Source: Larkinella sp. C7
GTDB lineage: Bacteria; Bacteroidota; Bacteroidia; Cytophagales; Spirosomataceae
NCBI RefSeq assembly: GCF_006149005.1
Contig: NZ_VBSL01000016.1
Span: forward strand, 62,001-126,000
Direction of reading: 5' to 3'
DNA length: 64,000 nucleotides
This document shows positions 52,555 through 61,775 of this stretch, piece after piece. The notes beneath the pieces were generated by a model, which saw only the letters and a list, made by a program, of their open reading frames with translations, was not told the DNA's origin and did not search any database. The number at the start of each line of letters is the position of its first letter. The stretch's first letter is position 1. Made by a program: the position numbers and the translations under genes.

Positions 52555-54000
52555 TCAATACCCCGGATTCTGGTCTTTCACCGGATCGATTGCCTTGTTG
52601 TAATTCAGTTCAGAAACCGGGATCGGCCACAGAAAATGTTTGTCGGCAATGGTTTTCCCTTTGGCGGCCAGAATAATCTCCTGCGCTTTTCCCGTCCGTT
52701 TCAACTCCAGCCACCGTTTGCCTTCGTACTGAAATTCATAGCCGCGCTCTTTGACGACCAGATTCAGGAAAGCCGCCGTTGTCGGATAGTCTTCCAGCTT
52801 GAAATCGACGGTGGACACCGCTGTTGGGGTCTTGCCATACGCCCGGCGGTGGACCTGATTGAGGGCTTCCATGGCGGCCGCCGTTGGCACATTTCCGGCC
52901 CGGCCCGCAGCTTCGGCATAAATCAGGAGCAGGTCGGCATACCGGTACCAGGGCACATCATTCCCCGCACCGGCAAATTCGAGCGAATTCGGATCGATGA
53001 ATTTTTTGCTCAGCAACGATGTAGCACCGATGCCGATGTTCCAGGAATACCAGATTCCCTTGCGCAAATCCGCGTTATCCCAGGTTTTGTAAACCGGATT
53101 GGTGTTGTCGCCATGCAGGCCAAAAACGCCACCGCCACCGCCCAGAAATTTGGTTCCGGGGTGATTGGTCAAGGTTGGAAAGAGGTTGCCCTGCGCGGGC
53201 TGGCGGGAGAATTTCAGGTAGAAAATCTCTTCCGGCGTGGTGATCAAATCCGGACCAAATACCTTCTGAAAGTCGTCGGACGTCGTCACCGGAATCAGCG
53301 AAAATTTCCCCGACTTGATTACCTCATCGGCCTTGTCACGGGCATCGGCAAATTTTGCCAATTGCAAATAGACATCCGCCAGCATGGTTTTCGCGGCCCA
53401 CTTGGTGGGTCGTCCCGGTTGCGTCACCTGGTCGGGCAGGTTGGTTTCGGCTTCTTTCAGATCGGCCAGAATCAGGGCGTAGACTTCGTCGACGGTATTG
53501 CGTTTGGCGTCGATCTCGGTCATGTTGGCTTCCGTCCGGATCGGCACACCGCCCCAGTTGCGTACCAGGTGAAAGTAGCTGAATGCCCGCAGGAATTTGG
53601 CTTCGGCTACAAAACCGGCGACATCGGCCTTGCTGATCGCGTTGCCGTTGGGGGCATTTTTAATCACCAGATTGGCATTCCGGATGCTGAGGTAATAGGC
53701 TTCCCAGGCACCCGAAACCCGGCTGATGTTGACGTTATCGAGTCCCTGAAAATTGTTCAGGACGGCGTAACTGCCCCGGCCATACGCATAATCGATGTGG
53801 CCTTCCAGTACGGCGATGTAGACGCCCATGCCGTTGGTCGAACTGCTGCGCAAAGGGGTGTAAATGGCGTTGGTGGCCGCTTCTACCTCTACTTTCGTGT
53901 TGTAGAAGGTTTCAACCGCCAGCGTTTTCGGCTCCTCCTTCAAAACATCCTCACAGGACATCAGGAAGAGCATGGGGAGAAGGAATTGTATTGCTTTCAT
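52555..54000 (-). CDS. SusD-like glycan-binding lipoprotein, locus 3
   Basis: 481 residues from the ATG at 54000, which places the lipobox cysteine at residue 16 (LFLMSCED). Upstream in-frame codons encode no leader. The protein is closely similar to the SusD of locus 1 (for example AEAKFLRAFSYFHLVRNWGG and DEVYALILADLKEAETNLP), with a distinctive GGGGGVFGLHGDN loop near 290 that differs from the locus 1 partner. It ends with LWPIPVSELNYNKAID, as the family does. Confidence 0.93.
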   Translation of the reverse strand: MKAIQFLLPMLFLMSCEDVLKEEPKTLAVETFYNTKVEVEAATNAIYTPLRSSSTNGMGVYIAVLEGHIDYAYGRGSYAVLNNFQGLDNVNISRVSGAWEAYYLSIRNANLVIKNAPNGNAISKADVAGFVAEAKFLRAFSYFHLVRNWGGVPIRTEANMTEIDAKRNTVDEVYALILADLKEAETNLPDQVTQPGRPTKWAAKTMLADVYLQLAKFADARDKADEVIKSGKFSLIPVTTSDDFQKVFGPDLITTPEEIFYLKFSRQPAQGNLFPTLTNHPGTKFLGGGGGVFGLHGDNTNPVYKTWDNADLRKGIWYSWNIGIGATSLLSKKFIDPNSLEFAGAGNDVPWYRYADLLLIYAEAAGRAGNVPTAAAMEALNQVHRRAYGKTPTAVSTVDFKLEDYPTTAAFLNLVVKERGYEFQYEGKRWLELKRTGKAQEIILAAKGKTIADKHFLWPIPVSELNYNKAIDPVKDQNPGY

Positions 54001-54031
54001 CTTTCTAATGAGTGACCGGGTCGCCGGTGCG

Positions 54032-54160
54032 ATGAGTGAATGAGCGATTGAGTGCAGGGACATGAAGCAATTGAATGAGTTTATACATCTCGGTAATCGT
54101 GAAAAAATCACACAATCTCCCACCGCATGGGCGGCCCCGCCACTCAATCACTCAATAATT
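54032..54160. repeat. Degenerate GATTGAGT inverted repeat at the susC-susD junction, locus 3
   Basis: Left-side units TGAGTGAATGAGCGATTGAG (54034-54053) face CACTCAATCACTCAATAATT (54141-54160) across a long loop. The pairing is weaker than in locus 1, but the position between susC and susD and the ATTGAGTG motif are the same. Confidence 0.65.
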
Positions 54161-54161
54161 T

Positions 54162-57100
54162 TTAAAATCCCGCCCGCAGGCCGAAGGTGATCGATTTGGC
54201 GGTTGGATAACTGTACTGATCGAAACCCTGGGCAGTGGAGTTGGCACCGCCGTTGGAGTTCACTTCCGGGTCCCACCAGGAATAGTTGGTAAACGTCAGC
54301 AGGTTCTGGCCGCTGGCGTAGAACTGCGCCGAGCGAATCCAGTTGACACCCCATTTCTGAACCGGCAGGTTATAGGCCAGCACAATGTTTTTCAGCCGCA
54401 GGTAGGAACCGTCTTCCACAAACCGGTCAGAGACGTTGGTCCGCGTGGTGCTGCTGATCACCGGGTATTTGGCGGTCGTGTTGGTGGGCGTCCAGTGATC
54501 CCGTAGCACCTCGCGGGGCATGTTCAGGCCGTAGCCGTAATCGACCGTGTTGTTGATGGCGCTGCTGTTGAAGATGTCGTTGCCCTGGGTGCCCTGTAGA
54601 AAGATCGTCAGGTCGAAATTCCGGTACGACATATTGGAATTGAAACCGTAAATAAAGTTCGGATTCGGGTCGCCGATGTAGGTTTTATCCCGCACCGTGA
54701 TGGCTTTATCGCCGTCCAGATCCCGGTATTTGATCTTTCCTTTTTCGTCGTATCCGTCTTCAAGATAGCCCCAGAAACGACCCATCGGCTGGCCTTCCCG
54801 CAGAATGTTCCGGGTGTCGGTAATCGCCGACAGATCGACAAAGCCGCCCAGAATATCCTGCCCGCCGTGCAGTTTGATGACCTTGTTGCGGTTGAAAGCC
54901 ACGTTGGTGTTGACGTTCCATTTGAAAGCGCCGGTCAGCACATTGGCGTTGATTCCCAGTTCAAGTCCTTTGTTCTGCACTTCCCCGATGTTCTGAATGG
55001 TGGTGACAAAGCCCAGCGAGGACGGCAGTTGGACGGTATTGAGCAAATCGCGGGTGTTTTTGATGTAATAATCGGCCGTCACCAGAATCCGGTTTCCCAA
55101 AACGCCGAAATCGATCCCGATGTCCTTCTGCTCGGTGGTTTCCCATTTCAGGTTTCCGGGCAGGTTGGTGCCGGGTGCATAGGCGGTATAAAGAGCGTCG
55201 CCAAAGATGGTTTTCGCCGAAACGAGCTGATTCAGGGTCGCATAGGCCCCAATGGCCTGGCTACCCGTCAGTCCCCAGCTTACCCGCAGTTTCAGGTCTG
55301 AAACCAGTCGGCTGTTCTTCAGAAAATCCTCGTTGGAAATCCGCCAGGCCAGCGCCCCGGACGGGAAATACCCCCACTTATCGCCTTCGCTGTATTTGGA
55401 AGAGCCATCGGCCCGAAAGCTGAACGTCGCCAGGTATTTGCTGTCAAAGGCGTAATTGATGCGCCCCAGATACGACAGAAGTGACGATTTGGAATAACCC
55501 GAACTGGGAATGCCCGGCGTACTGGCCGCAGCCAGGTCGTAGGTTTGGCTGGTGTTGCTGATGTAGCCCTGACCGCTCCCACTCAACGAGGTGCTGACAA
55601 AATCCTGGTAGGTAAACCCGGCCACTGCCGAAACGCTGTGCTTTTGCCGAATGGTTTTGGCGTAACTGATCGTGTTCTCGTTCAGCAGACTCGTAAACTG
55701 GCTGGTGCTGACACTGGCCCCGCCCTGTGAACCAAAAAAATTGTTGGTGGTATAGGAATCCGTCCGGTCATCAGAGTTTTCAATACCGCCCGAAATTTTG
55801 ATCGTCAGTTCCGGAATGGGGTTGTACACAAAGGCGGCATTCGTCATAACCCGGTTTCCCCGGGTGGCGTTACTTTGTTCATTGAGGGTGTTGATCGGAT
55901 TCCGCAGTTGCGTATTGATGAACGCGTAGGTGGTTCCGAACATTTCGTAGGTTCCATCAGCCTTGTAGGGCCCCAGAACCGGCGGGGCCGAAACCGCCCC
56001 CGCAATCAGCGAACCACCCCGGTTGCTTCCCTGGCTGTTCTGGGCACTGGATTTGATCCGGGTGAGGGTGCTGGCCACGTTGACGCTGAGCTTCCGGCTG
56101 ATGGCATGGTTGATGTTGGCCCGCAGCGAATACCGGTTGTAGTCACTGCCCCGGATGATACCGTCCTGGTTAAATGTGCTGCCCGACAGTGAAAACTGCG
56201 TTTTTTCGTTGCCACCACTGATGTTCAGCGCAACCGTTTTCATGGGGGCTTTCTGAAAAACCAGATCCTGCCAGTCGGACCCGTTTCCGAACGCGTCGAT
56301 CTGCGCCTGGGTGAAATACGGCTTCAGGTTGTCGTTGGTGGCCTGCTCGTTGTAAAACGTCGCGTATTCTTTCGCATTCATCAGATCCAGTTTTTTCCGT
56401 AGCGTCTGGCTGCTGTAACTGGTCTCCACATCGACGCTGGTTTTACCGGCTTTCCCCCGTTTGGTCGTAATCAGCACCACGCCATTCGCGCCCCGCGACC
56501 CGTAAATCGCCGTGGCCGAAGCGTCTTTCAAAATCTCGATGTTTTCAATATCGGCGTTGTTCAACACCGTCGGATTGCTGCCCGACATCGGAAAACCGTC
56601 CACCACATACAGCGGCTCGTTGCTCCCCTGAATGGAGTTGGTGCCCCGAATCCGGACGCTGACGCTGCCGCCCGGCGCCCCGGTATTCTGCAACACCTGC
56701 ACCCCAGCCGCCCGGCCCGACAACGCCTGCAACACGTTGGTGGCCGGGTACGAGTTGATGTCTTTGGATTTGACCTGCGACAGTGAACCTGTTAAATCAC
56801 TCTTTTTGACGGTTCCATACCCCACCACCACCACCTCGTCCAATGCCTTCTGATCGGGGGCAAGCTGAATGTCGAAAACCGTCCGACTCCCGACGCTAAC
56901 TTCCTGATTGACATAGCCCACAAAGGAGAAAATCAGCACGGCGGTTTCGTCGGGAACGCTCAGCCGAAACGCGCCGTTGCCGTCGGTGGTGGTGCCGCGC
57001 GTCGTATTCTTGACCACCACACTCACGCCCGGCAAGCCCTCCCCTTTTTCGTCGGTTACTTTTCCGCCCACCGACCGGTCGGCGGTTTGGGCCGTTTCTT

Positions 57101-57497
57101 CGAATTTGGGCGTCGGCTGAACACGCCCCATGCCGTCGGGAACCGTGGAACGGACGAGCGCGATCTGGCTTCCGGTGACGACATAGCTCAGTTGCAGCGG
57201 TTTCAGCAATCGGTCGAGGACATCCACCAGCCGTTCATCGGTTGCTGCCAGCGAGATTTTCCGGTCGATCTGAACCACCTGACGGCTGTAGACGAACTTG
57301 ACGCGCGCCGTTTTTTCCAGCGTCAGCAAGGCCTGCCGGACGGTGTAATTGTCCAGCCGAACGCTCACCCGCTGGTCGAGTAATTCCTGCGCCCGGGCGG
57401 CCAGCGCGCCGTTGATCAGCAGCGCCGTCAGTACTACCTGGAGGAACGAAAGTCGCATAAGCATCCGAATCGTTTCGTGGTTTGTAAACTTGTACAT
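54162..57497 (-). CDS. SusC-like TonB-dependent transporter with STN domain, locus 3
   Basis: 1111 residues from the ATG at 57497. Order: signal region (MRLSFLQVVLTALLINGALAA), STN domain (about 40-115; VSVRLDNYTVRQALLTLEKT), CarboxypepD-like domain (about 147-225), EVVVVGYGT segment, plug (VRIRGTNSIQGSNEPLYVVDG, ILKDASATAIYGSRGANGV) and barrel. The plug is almost identical to that of locus 1; differences concentrate in barrel loops and the STN domain, which suggests different ligand range and separate signalling. Ends with KSITFGLRAGF. Confidence 0.94.
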   Translation of the reverse strand: MYKFTNHETIRMLMRLSFLQVVLTALLINGALAARAQELLDQRVSVRLDNYTVRQALLTLEKTARVKFVYSRQVVQIDRKISLAATDERLVDVLDRLLKPLQLSYVVTGSQIALVRSTVPDGMGRVQPTPKFEETAQTADRSVGGKVTDEKGEGLPGVSVVVKNTTRGTTTDGNGAFRLSVPDETAVLIFSFVGYVNQEVSVGSRTVFDIQLAPDQKALDEVVVVGYGTVKKSDLTGSLSQVKSKDINSYPATNVLQALSGRAAGVQVLQNTGAPGGSVSVRIRGTNSIQGSNEPLYVVDGFPMSGSNPTVLNNADIENIEILKDASATAIYGSRGANGVVLITTKRGKAGKTSVDVETSYSSQTLRKKLDLMNAKEYATFYNEQATNDNLKPYFTQAQIDAFGNGSDWQDLVFQKAPMKTVALNISGGNEKTQFSLSGSTFNQDGIIRGSDYNRYSLRANINHAISRKLSVNVASTLTRIKSSAQNSQGSNRGGSLIAGAVSAPPVLGPYKADGTYEMFGTTYAFINTQLRNPINTLNEQSNATRGNRVMTNAAFVYNPIPELTIKISGGIENSDDRTDSYTTNNFFGSQGGASVSTSQFTSLLNENTISYAKTIRQKHSVSAVAGFTYQDFVSTSLSGSGQGYISNTSQTYDLAAASTPGIPSSGYSKSSLLSYLGRINYAFDSKYLATFSFRADGSSKYSEGDKWGYFPSGALAWRISNEDFLKNSRLVSDLKLRVSWGLTGSQAIGAYATLNQLVSAKTIFGDALYTAYAPGTNLPGNLKWETTEQKDIGIDFGVLGNRILVTADYYIKNTRDLLNTVQLPSSLGFVTTIQNIGEVQNKGLELGINANVLTGAFKWNVNTNVAFNRNKVIKLHGGQDILGGFVDLSAITDTRNILREGQPMGRFWGYLEDGYDEKGKIKYRDLDGDKAITVRDKTYIGDPNPNFIYGFNSNMSYRNFDLTIFLQGTQGNDIFNSSAINNTVDYGYGLNMPREVLRDHWTPTNTTAKYPVISSTTRTNVSDRFVEDGSYLRLKNIVLAYNLPVQKWGVNWIRSAQFYASGQNLLTFTNYSWWDPEVNSNGGANSTAQGFDQYSYPTAKSITFGLRAGF

Positions 57498-57603
57498 AAA
57501 TTGGGGGTGGTTTAGTTATTCCGGGCAAAGGAGTAGCTACACCGGTCCGCGGTGGCCCGAAAAGTGCCGCCGGATCGCCGGATCGCCGGACCGGTCAGAT
57601 TTC

Positions 57604-57637
57604 CCCGCTATGTTCGCACCATAGCGGGCTTTTTTTT
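57604..57637 (+). terminator. Intrinsic terminator oriented against the surrounding genes
   Basis: The 9-bp stem CCCGCTATG (57604-57612) pairs with CATAGCGGG (57620-57628) around a 7-nt loop, and a run of T follows at 57630-57637 on the plus strand. All neighbouring genes are on the minus strand. On that strand the same stem follows an A-run and lacks a T-run. It lies in the gap between fecR and susC of locus 3. Confidence 0.7.
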
Positions 57638-57644
57638 GGATGAT

Positions 57645-58763
57645 TTACGGACAGCCCCGGCTGGAAACAATGATCCGGGCATCGACCACCTCGTAGGAGG
57701 CACCGATGGAAGCACACAGCAGCCGGAGTTGATCGTGGAGCGGTACACCCGCCATCGACGCCGTCAGGGTGCAGTTCCGCAGCACCGTGGGATCATAGAT
57801 AATTTCGACACCGTAGGCTTTTTTCAGTCGTTCAAACACTTCGGAAGCGGGAGTATCCTCAAAACCGAAGCTTTCCCGGTTTTCCGCAGGAGCTATCAAG
57901 GCAGGTTGTGTGACGAGTTCTTTCTGGTAATGATTCTGGCTGGCATCGTACGTAACCTGCTGATTGGCCGTCAATACAACACCAGGCACTTCGCGTTTAT
58001 CGGGTCGCCGGGATGCCATCCAGTCGCGCCGGTCCATCACCGACACTTTGCCCGACAACACCGACACCTTCATCTGCTTGTCGCCCGTTCGGGCCTGTAC
58101 CCGAAACCTGGTGCCCAGCACCCGGGTTACCAGCGGACCGCTGTAGACCAGAAACGGCCGTTTTCCTTCGTGTACCACGGCAAACGTGGCCTCCCCTTTC
58201 AGTTGGATTTCGCGCTGACCGGCGTCGAACGTGCGGGGATACCGCGCTTCGCTGTTGGGCATCAGCGTCATTTTACTACCGTCGGGCAGCGTCAGCCGGA
58301 CGGGTTGCGACGTGCCGTTGACCTGGTTGATCCACTGTTCATCCGACGGTTTTTCCGAATCAGCAAAGGTTACGGTTTCTGAATCAGAGGTTCTTTTATT
58401 CTGCCACTGAAACACGCCCCAACCTACGCCTACCAGCACAACAAGGGCTGCCGCTGTCTGCCAAAACCGGTTGCTGAACGACCGTTGAACCAGTTGCCAG
58501 CGAGACGGCTCCGGGGCATAGCGGGCCAGTTTGACGATACGCTCCACCTCCAGCTGTTCCTGCTCGGGAGCCAGACTATGCGGGCGGTTTTTCAGGGCTT
58601 CGGCCATGTCTTTCGCCAGCAGCAGCGTCGCGCGCTGGTGCGGATTGTCCCGTTGCCACTGTTCCCAGAACCGCCGGGCTTCGGGCTGGCCGTGTTTGAC
58701 CCAGGCCAGAAACCGGGCATCCAGCAGGAAATCTTCGACGGTATAGTGTTGATACGCTTTCAT
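57645..58763 (-). CDS. FecR-type anti-sigma factor, locus 3
   Basis: 372 residues. Cytoplasmic part (about 1-90; VEDFLLDARFLAWVKHGQPEARRFWEQW), one membrane helix (FWQTAAALVVLVGVGWGVF), FecR domain (about 150-265; VRLTLPDGSKMTLMPNSEARY, EIQLKGEATFAVVHEGKRPF, VLGTRFRVQA) and DUF4974 C-terminal domain (FGFEDTPASEVFERLKKAYGVEIIYDP). The C-terminus (SYEVVDARIIVSSRGCP) closely resembles that of the locus 1 FecR. It follows the sigma gene by 69 bp. Confidence 0.92.
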   Translation of the reverse strand: MKAYQHYTVEDFLLDARFLAWVKHGQPEARRFWEQWQRDNPHQRATLLLAKDMAEALKNRPHSLAPEQEQLEVERIVKLARYAPEPSRWQLVQRSFSNRFWQTAAALVVLVGVGWGVFQWQNKRTSDSETVTFADSEKPSDEQWINQVNGTSQPVRLTLPDGSKMTLMPNSEARYPRTFDAGQREIQLKGEATFAVVHEGKRPFLVYSGPLVTRVLGTRFRVQARTGDKQMKVSVLSGKVSVMDRRDWMASRRPDKREVPGVVLTANQQVTYDASQNHYQKELVTQPALIAPAENRESFGFEDTPASEVFERLKKAYGVEIIYDPTVLRNCTLTASMAGVPLHDQLRLLCASIGASYEVVDARIIVSSRGCP

Positions 58764-58832
58764 CGTGGTGTTGTGGAAGGGCTTCGGTCGTTAATAGGAA
58801 GGCTTTGGCGCGTCATACTCAGGGCGTGCGGT

Positions 58833-59468
58833 TTATTTATGTCCGAACGCCAGCAACCCGCAGCCCATCAACGACAGCAGCGAAGGCCAGCTTTCCCGCA
58901 ACCGGCGCAGGCCCCGGTGAAGCAGGTTCGCAACTGACTGCTTGTTCACGGCCAGAATATCGGCAATCTCCTCGTTCGATAACTCGCCGTAAAATTTCAG
59001 GTGAATCGCTTCCCGCTGGCGATCCGAGAGTTGTTCCAGCAAGGCGTTCAGCCGGGCCGTCTGGTAGTCCGACAATTCCGTCCGGATCAGGGCCTGTTCC
59101 GCCGTAATTTCTTCCGAACTGAGGTCATCAAAAGTAAACCCGTCATCGCCGGTCACCGACGCATGGCGCATCATTTCCCGGTGGATTTTACGCCGGAGTG
59201 ATTTGTAGAGATACGGCCGGATGTACTGCGTCTGCACGATTTTGGCCCGGTAGGTCCACAAATCCAGAAACAGATCCTGCATGCAGTCTTTCAGCAGGTC
59301 GGAGTCGCGGGTAAACCGGCCGCCGTAGAAGTGGAGTTCCCGGTAAAAATGCTGCACCAACGCCTGGAAAGCCTCCTGCGGTCCTTCCCGGAATTGCTGC
59401 CACAGCAGCGTTTCGTCGGTTTTCTCCCAGGCATTTTGACGTTTGTCATGGATATCGGGTTTCAGCAT
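58833..59468 (-). CDS. ECF sigma-70 factor, locus 3
   Basis: 211 residues. Region 2: FQALVQHFYRELHFYGGRFT and LKDCMQDLFLDLWTYRAKIV. Region 4: LLEQLSDRQREAIHLKFYGE followed by LSNEEIADILAVNKQSVANLL. Predicted to direct transcription of locus 3. The 435-bp gap upstream contains a large inverted repeat (59667-59857). Confidence 0.92.
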   Translation of the reverse strand: MLKPDIHDKRQNAWEKTDETLLWQQFREGPQEAFQALVQHFYRELHFYGGRFTRDSDLLKDCMQDLFLDLWTYRAKIVQTQYIRPYLYKSLRRKIHREMMRHASVTGDDGFTFDDLSSEEITAEQALIRTELSDYQTARLNALLEQLSDRQREAIHLKFYGELSNEEIADILAVNKQSVANLLHRGLRRLRESWPSLLSLMGCGLLAFGHK

Positions 59469-59666
59469 GGTCCTTACAATTTACCGGATTCAGAATAGGC
59501 AGTCAGAGCACGTACGCGGTCGAAGGATACGACTGGTGGTTAATAGGTGATAAAATTCAACTAATACTCAAGATTGTGCAAAATATATTTTCAAATCGTT
59601 TTTTTGGGTTTCGGGAATGATCCACAGGTAAAGTCCAATCTGGTTTTCATCAACGATCCCCGCCGG

Positions 59667-59857
59667 TTTTCGCCCCGTCAGGGGCCCAACAGCGCAGCGT
59701 CGGTAGAAGATACGGAATTCCCATGTTTCCGCGTGCCGTCAGGCACGCAACGATTTGTGGTAGCGTTCGGTCGCGTACCTATCGGCACGCCGTAGCAGAT
59801 GTGGTATACCGTGTCTTCTACCGACGCTACGCTGTTGAGCCCCTAACGGGGCGAAAA
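59667..59857. repeat. Large inverted repeat with nested CCGTnAGG mini-hairpins
   Basis: The 49-nt arms 59667-59715 and 59809-59857 match in 45 of 49 positions. Each arm starts with a GCCCCGTCAGGGGC-type mini-hairpin. The 93-nt centre holds GCGTGCCGTCAGGCACGC (59731-59748) and a degenerate CACGCCGTAGC. The flanks of this 435-bp gap (59469-59666 and 59858-59903) show nothing else that I can name. Confidence 0.9.
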
Positions 59858-59903
59858 ACAACGCGGTTCATTGATGAAAATCACTTTAGACTAGACTGCC
59901 CGT

Positions 59904-61553
59904 TTATAATTTCACTTCCCGGCTCGGTAAATAGCCAATCCGGTGGGCCACCACCCGCAGCGAATCGCCCGGTTGAACGGGGATCGGCTTTCCGGCATAA
60001 ACCTGCCAGACGTTGAGCTGGTCAGCACCCCGATTCAGCACATACCCGATTGAAGCCCCCGGCGTGGCGCAGCGAAGGGCGACGGCATTTCCCGACTTTA
60101 CCAGCTCAGGATCAGCGGTTTTGGGCGGTTCGGAATTCCCGTTCCACATCTGTTTCAGCATTTCCGCTTCAGACATGGCCCCTTTGTCGCCCACGTTTTT
60201 CAGCCAGGCATCCATCTGTGCGCGCAACTCCCGCAGTTTGGCCCGGTAAGCAGGCTGGGTGGCCAGATTGGTAAACTCGTTCGGATCGGTCCGGGTATCG
60301 CACAATTCTTCCTCCGGTTTCGTTTTCCGAAACCACAGTTGTTGCGTCGCATTCAGTTTCCCTTCCTCCTGCAACTGCAGCAATTCCTTCATCATCGGAA
60401 TGCCCCGCCGGTAGTTGATGTTCTGGTAATACGGTTTTTCGGGCATGTAGTTGCGGTAGTACTTATACCGTCCATCGCCCACCGCCCGCACCCGGTCGAG
60501 TTCGGTATCCATACGATCGCGACCCGCAAAAATGTATTTCCGGGGTGTTGCGGCTTTTTTCGGCCCTAAAAACGCCTGTCCCTGCAAATAGCCCGGCAGG
60601 GGAATATTCGCCAGGGAAAGAACCGTGGGTGCCAGATCGACAAAGCTAATGAGTTGGTCATCAGTACTCCCGGCCGGTTTGGAACCCTTTACGCGGAATT
60701 TTTCCGGAATCCGGACAATCATCGGCACACGCAGTCCCCGGTCATACACCTCCCGTTTGACGAAAGGCAGACCGTCGCCGTGGTCGGAATAAAAGAAGAT
60801 GATGGTGTTGTCATAAAGCCCGTCTTCCTTCAACTGCTGCAGGATCGTTCCCACGATGGAATCCATGCGCATGACGTTGGACAAATGCCGGGCAATGTCG
60901 CGCCGAACGGTTTTGGTATCGGGATAATACACCGGTACGGTTACGTCTTCCGGCCGAACCAGCAGCGTTTCCTTGTCCCGCGCCCAGATCTGCGACTCGT
61001 GCGTGATTACCAGATTAAAAATTGAAAAGAAGGGTTTATGGGCCGGGCGGTTTCGCCAGTGGGCTTTCCGGCTGCTCTCATCCCACACCGTCACGGGCGG
61101 CACAAACTGGTAATCCTGCTTTTCATTGTTTGTGGTATAATACCCCGCTTTCCGCAAATATTCGGGGAAGCAACGCACCTCCGCGGGCAGCACGGCGGAA
61201 TACGATTTGACCGGCGACGATTTGTGGGGAAATGGATCGGCCTGGAGCGTTCGCATGTGCTGCGTTCCGATCGAGGTCTGGTACATGCCCGTGATGAGAG
61301 CCGACCGGCTGGGCGCACACACCCCGGCGGTGGAGTATACCCGCGAATATCGGACTCCCTCGGCCGCCAACCGATCGAGGTTCGGCGTTTTTACCACCCG
61401 ATCGCCGAACGCACCGAGGTGGGGCGACATATCCTCGCAGGTGATCCAGAGAATATTGGGCGGCTCAGGCGTTTGGTGGGCCGGGCGCAACACCAGTCCC
61501 AAACCGGAAAGGCTGACGAGGACAAAAAGAGCAAGGGTCGAGAAGTTTTTCAT
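59904..61553 (-). CDS. Secreted sulfatase with C-terminal beta domain
   Basis: 549 residues with a signal peptide (LALFVLVSLSGLGLVL). The sulfatase signature VCAPSRSALITGM has the convertible Cys79; metal ligands are in WITCEDMSPH and FYSDHGDG. It resembles heparan N-sulfatase-like members, though substrate cannot be assigned. The last 70 or so residues (SGNAVALRCATPGASIGYVL, GDSLRVVAHRIGYLPS) form a beta-rich tail like chitobiase C-terminal or carbohydrate-binding domains. It is encoded on the same strand, 435 bp upstream of the sigma gene of locus 3, but is probably a separate transcript. Confidence 0.88.
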   Translation of the reverse strand: MKNFSTLALFVLVSLSGLGLVLRPAHQTPEPPNILWITCEDMSPHLGAFGDRVVKTPNLDRLAAEGVRYSRVYSTAGVCAPSRSALITGMYQTSIGTQHMRTLQADPFPHKSSPVKSYSAVLPAEVRCFPEYLRKAGYYTTNNEKQDYQFVPPVTVWDESSRKAHWRNRPAHKPFFSIFNLVITHESQIWARDKETLLVRPEDVTVPVYYPDTKTVRRDIARHLSNVMRMDSIVGTILQQLKEDGLYDNTIIFFYSDHGDGLPFVKREVYDRGLRVPMIVRIPEKFRVKGSKPAGSTDDQLISFVDLAPTVLSLANIPLPGYLQGQAFLGPKKAATPRKYIFAGRDRMDTELDRVRAVGDGRYKYYRNYMPEKPYYQNINYRRGIPMMKELLQLQEEGKLNATQQLWFRKTKPEEELCDTRTDPNEFTNLATQPAYRAKLRELRAQMDAWLKNVGDKGAMSEAEMLKQMWNGNSEPPKTADPELVKSGNAVALRCATPGASIGYVLNRGADQLNVWQVYAGKPIPVQPGDSLRVVAHRIGYLPSREVKL

Positions 61554-61565
61554 GGGAGGAAATCA

Positions 61566-61656
61566 ATCATCAATGCAAAATGATAAACGCCAAATGCAAA
61601 TGTATTCCGCAATCAGTCACTTTTATAGGTAGCGTTTATCATTTTGCATTGATGAT
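61566..61656. repeat. AATGATAAACGCC inverted repeat, copy 2
   Basis: The perfect 25-bp arms 61566-61590 and 61632-61656 are separated by a 41-nt loop. The inner part shares AATGATAAACGCCAAATG with copy 1 (49588). It lies between the divergent sulfatase and SDR genes. Confidence 0.88.
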
Positions 61657-61775
61657 TCTCAATCCATTCCAATAAACCCTGGAAAAGAATTCTCCCCATC
61701 CCTAGAAAAACCGGCGAAGGTTCCTTTCTTGCAAACGGAGAAGAACGGTCACCAACCTGTAATCAAGTACGCAAC

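Noticed and set aside
57574-57598. CCGGATCG short tandem repeats as a replication or partition site
   Set aside because: Only about two and a half units are present with no DnaA-box or partition-gene context; more likely part of the leader between fecR and susC.
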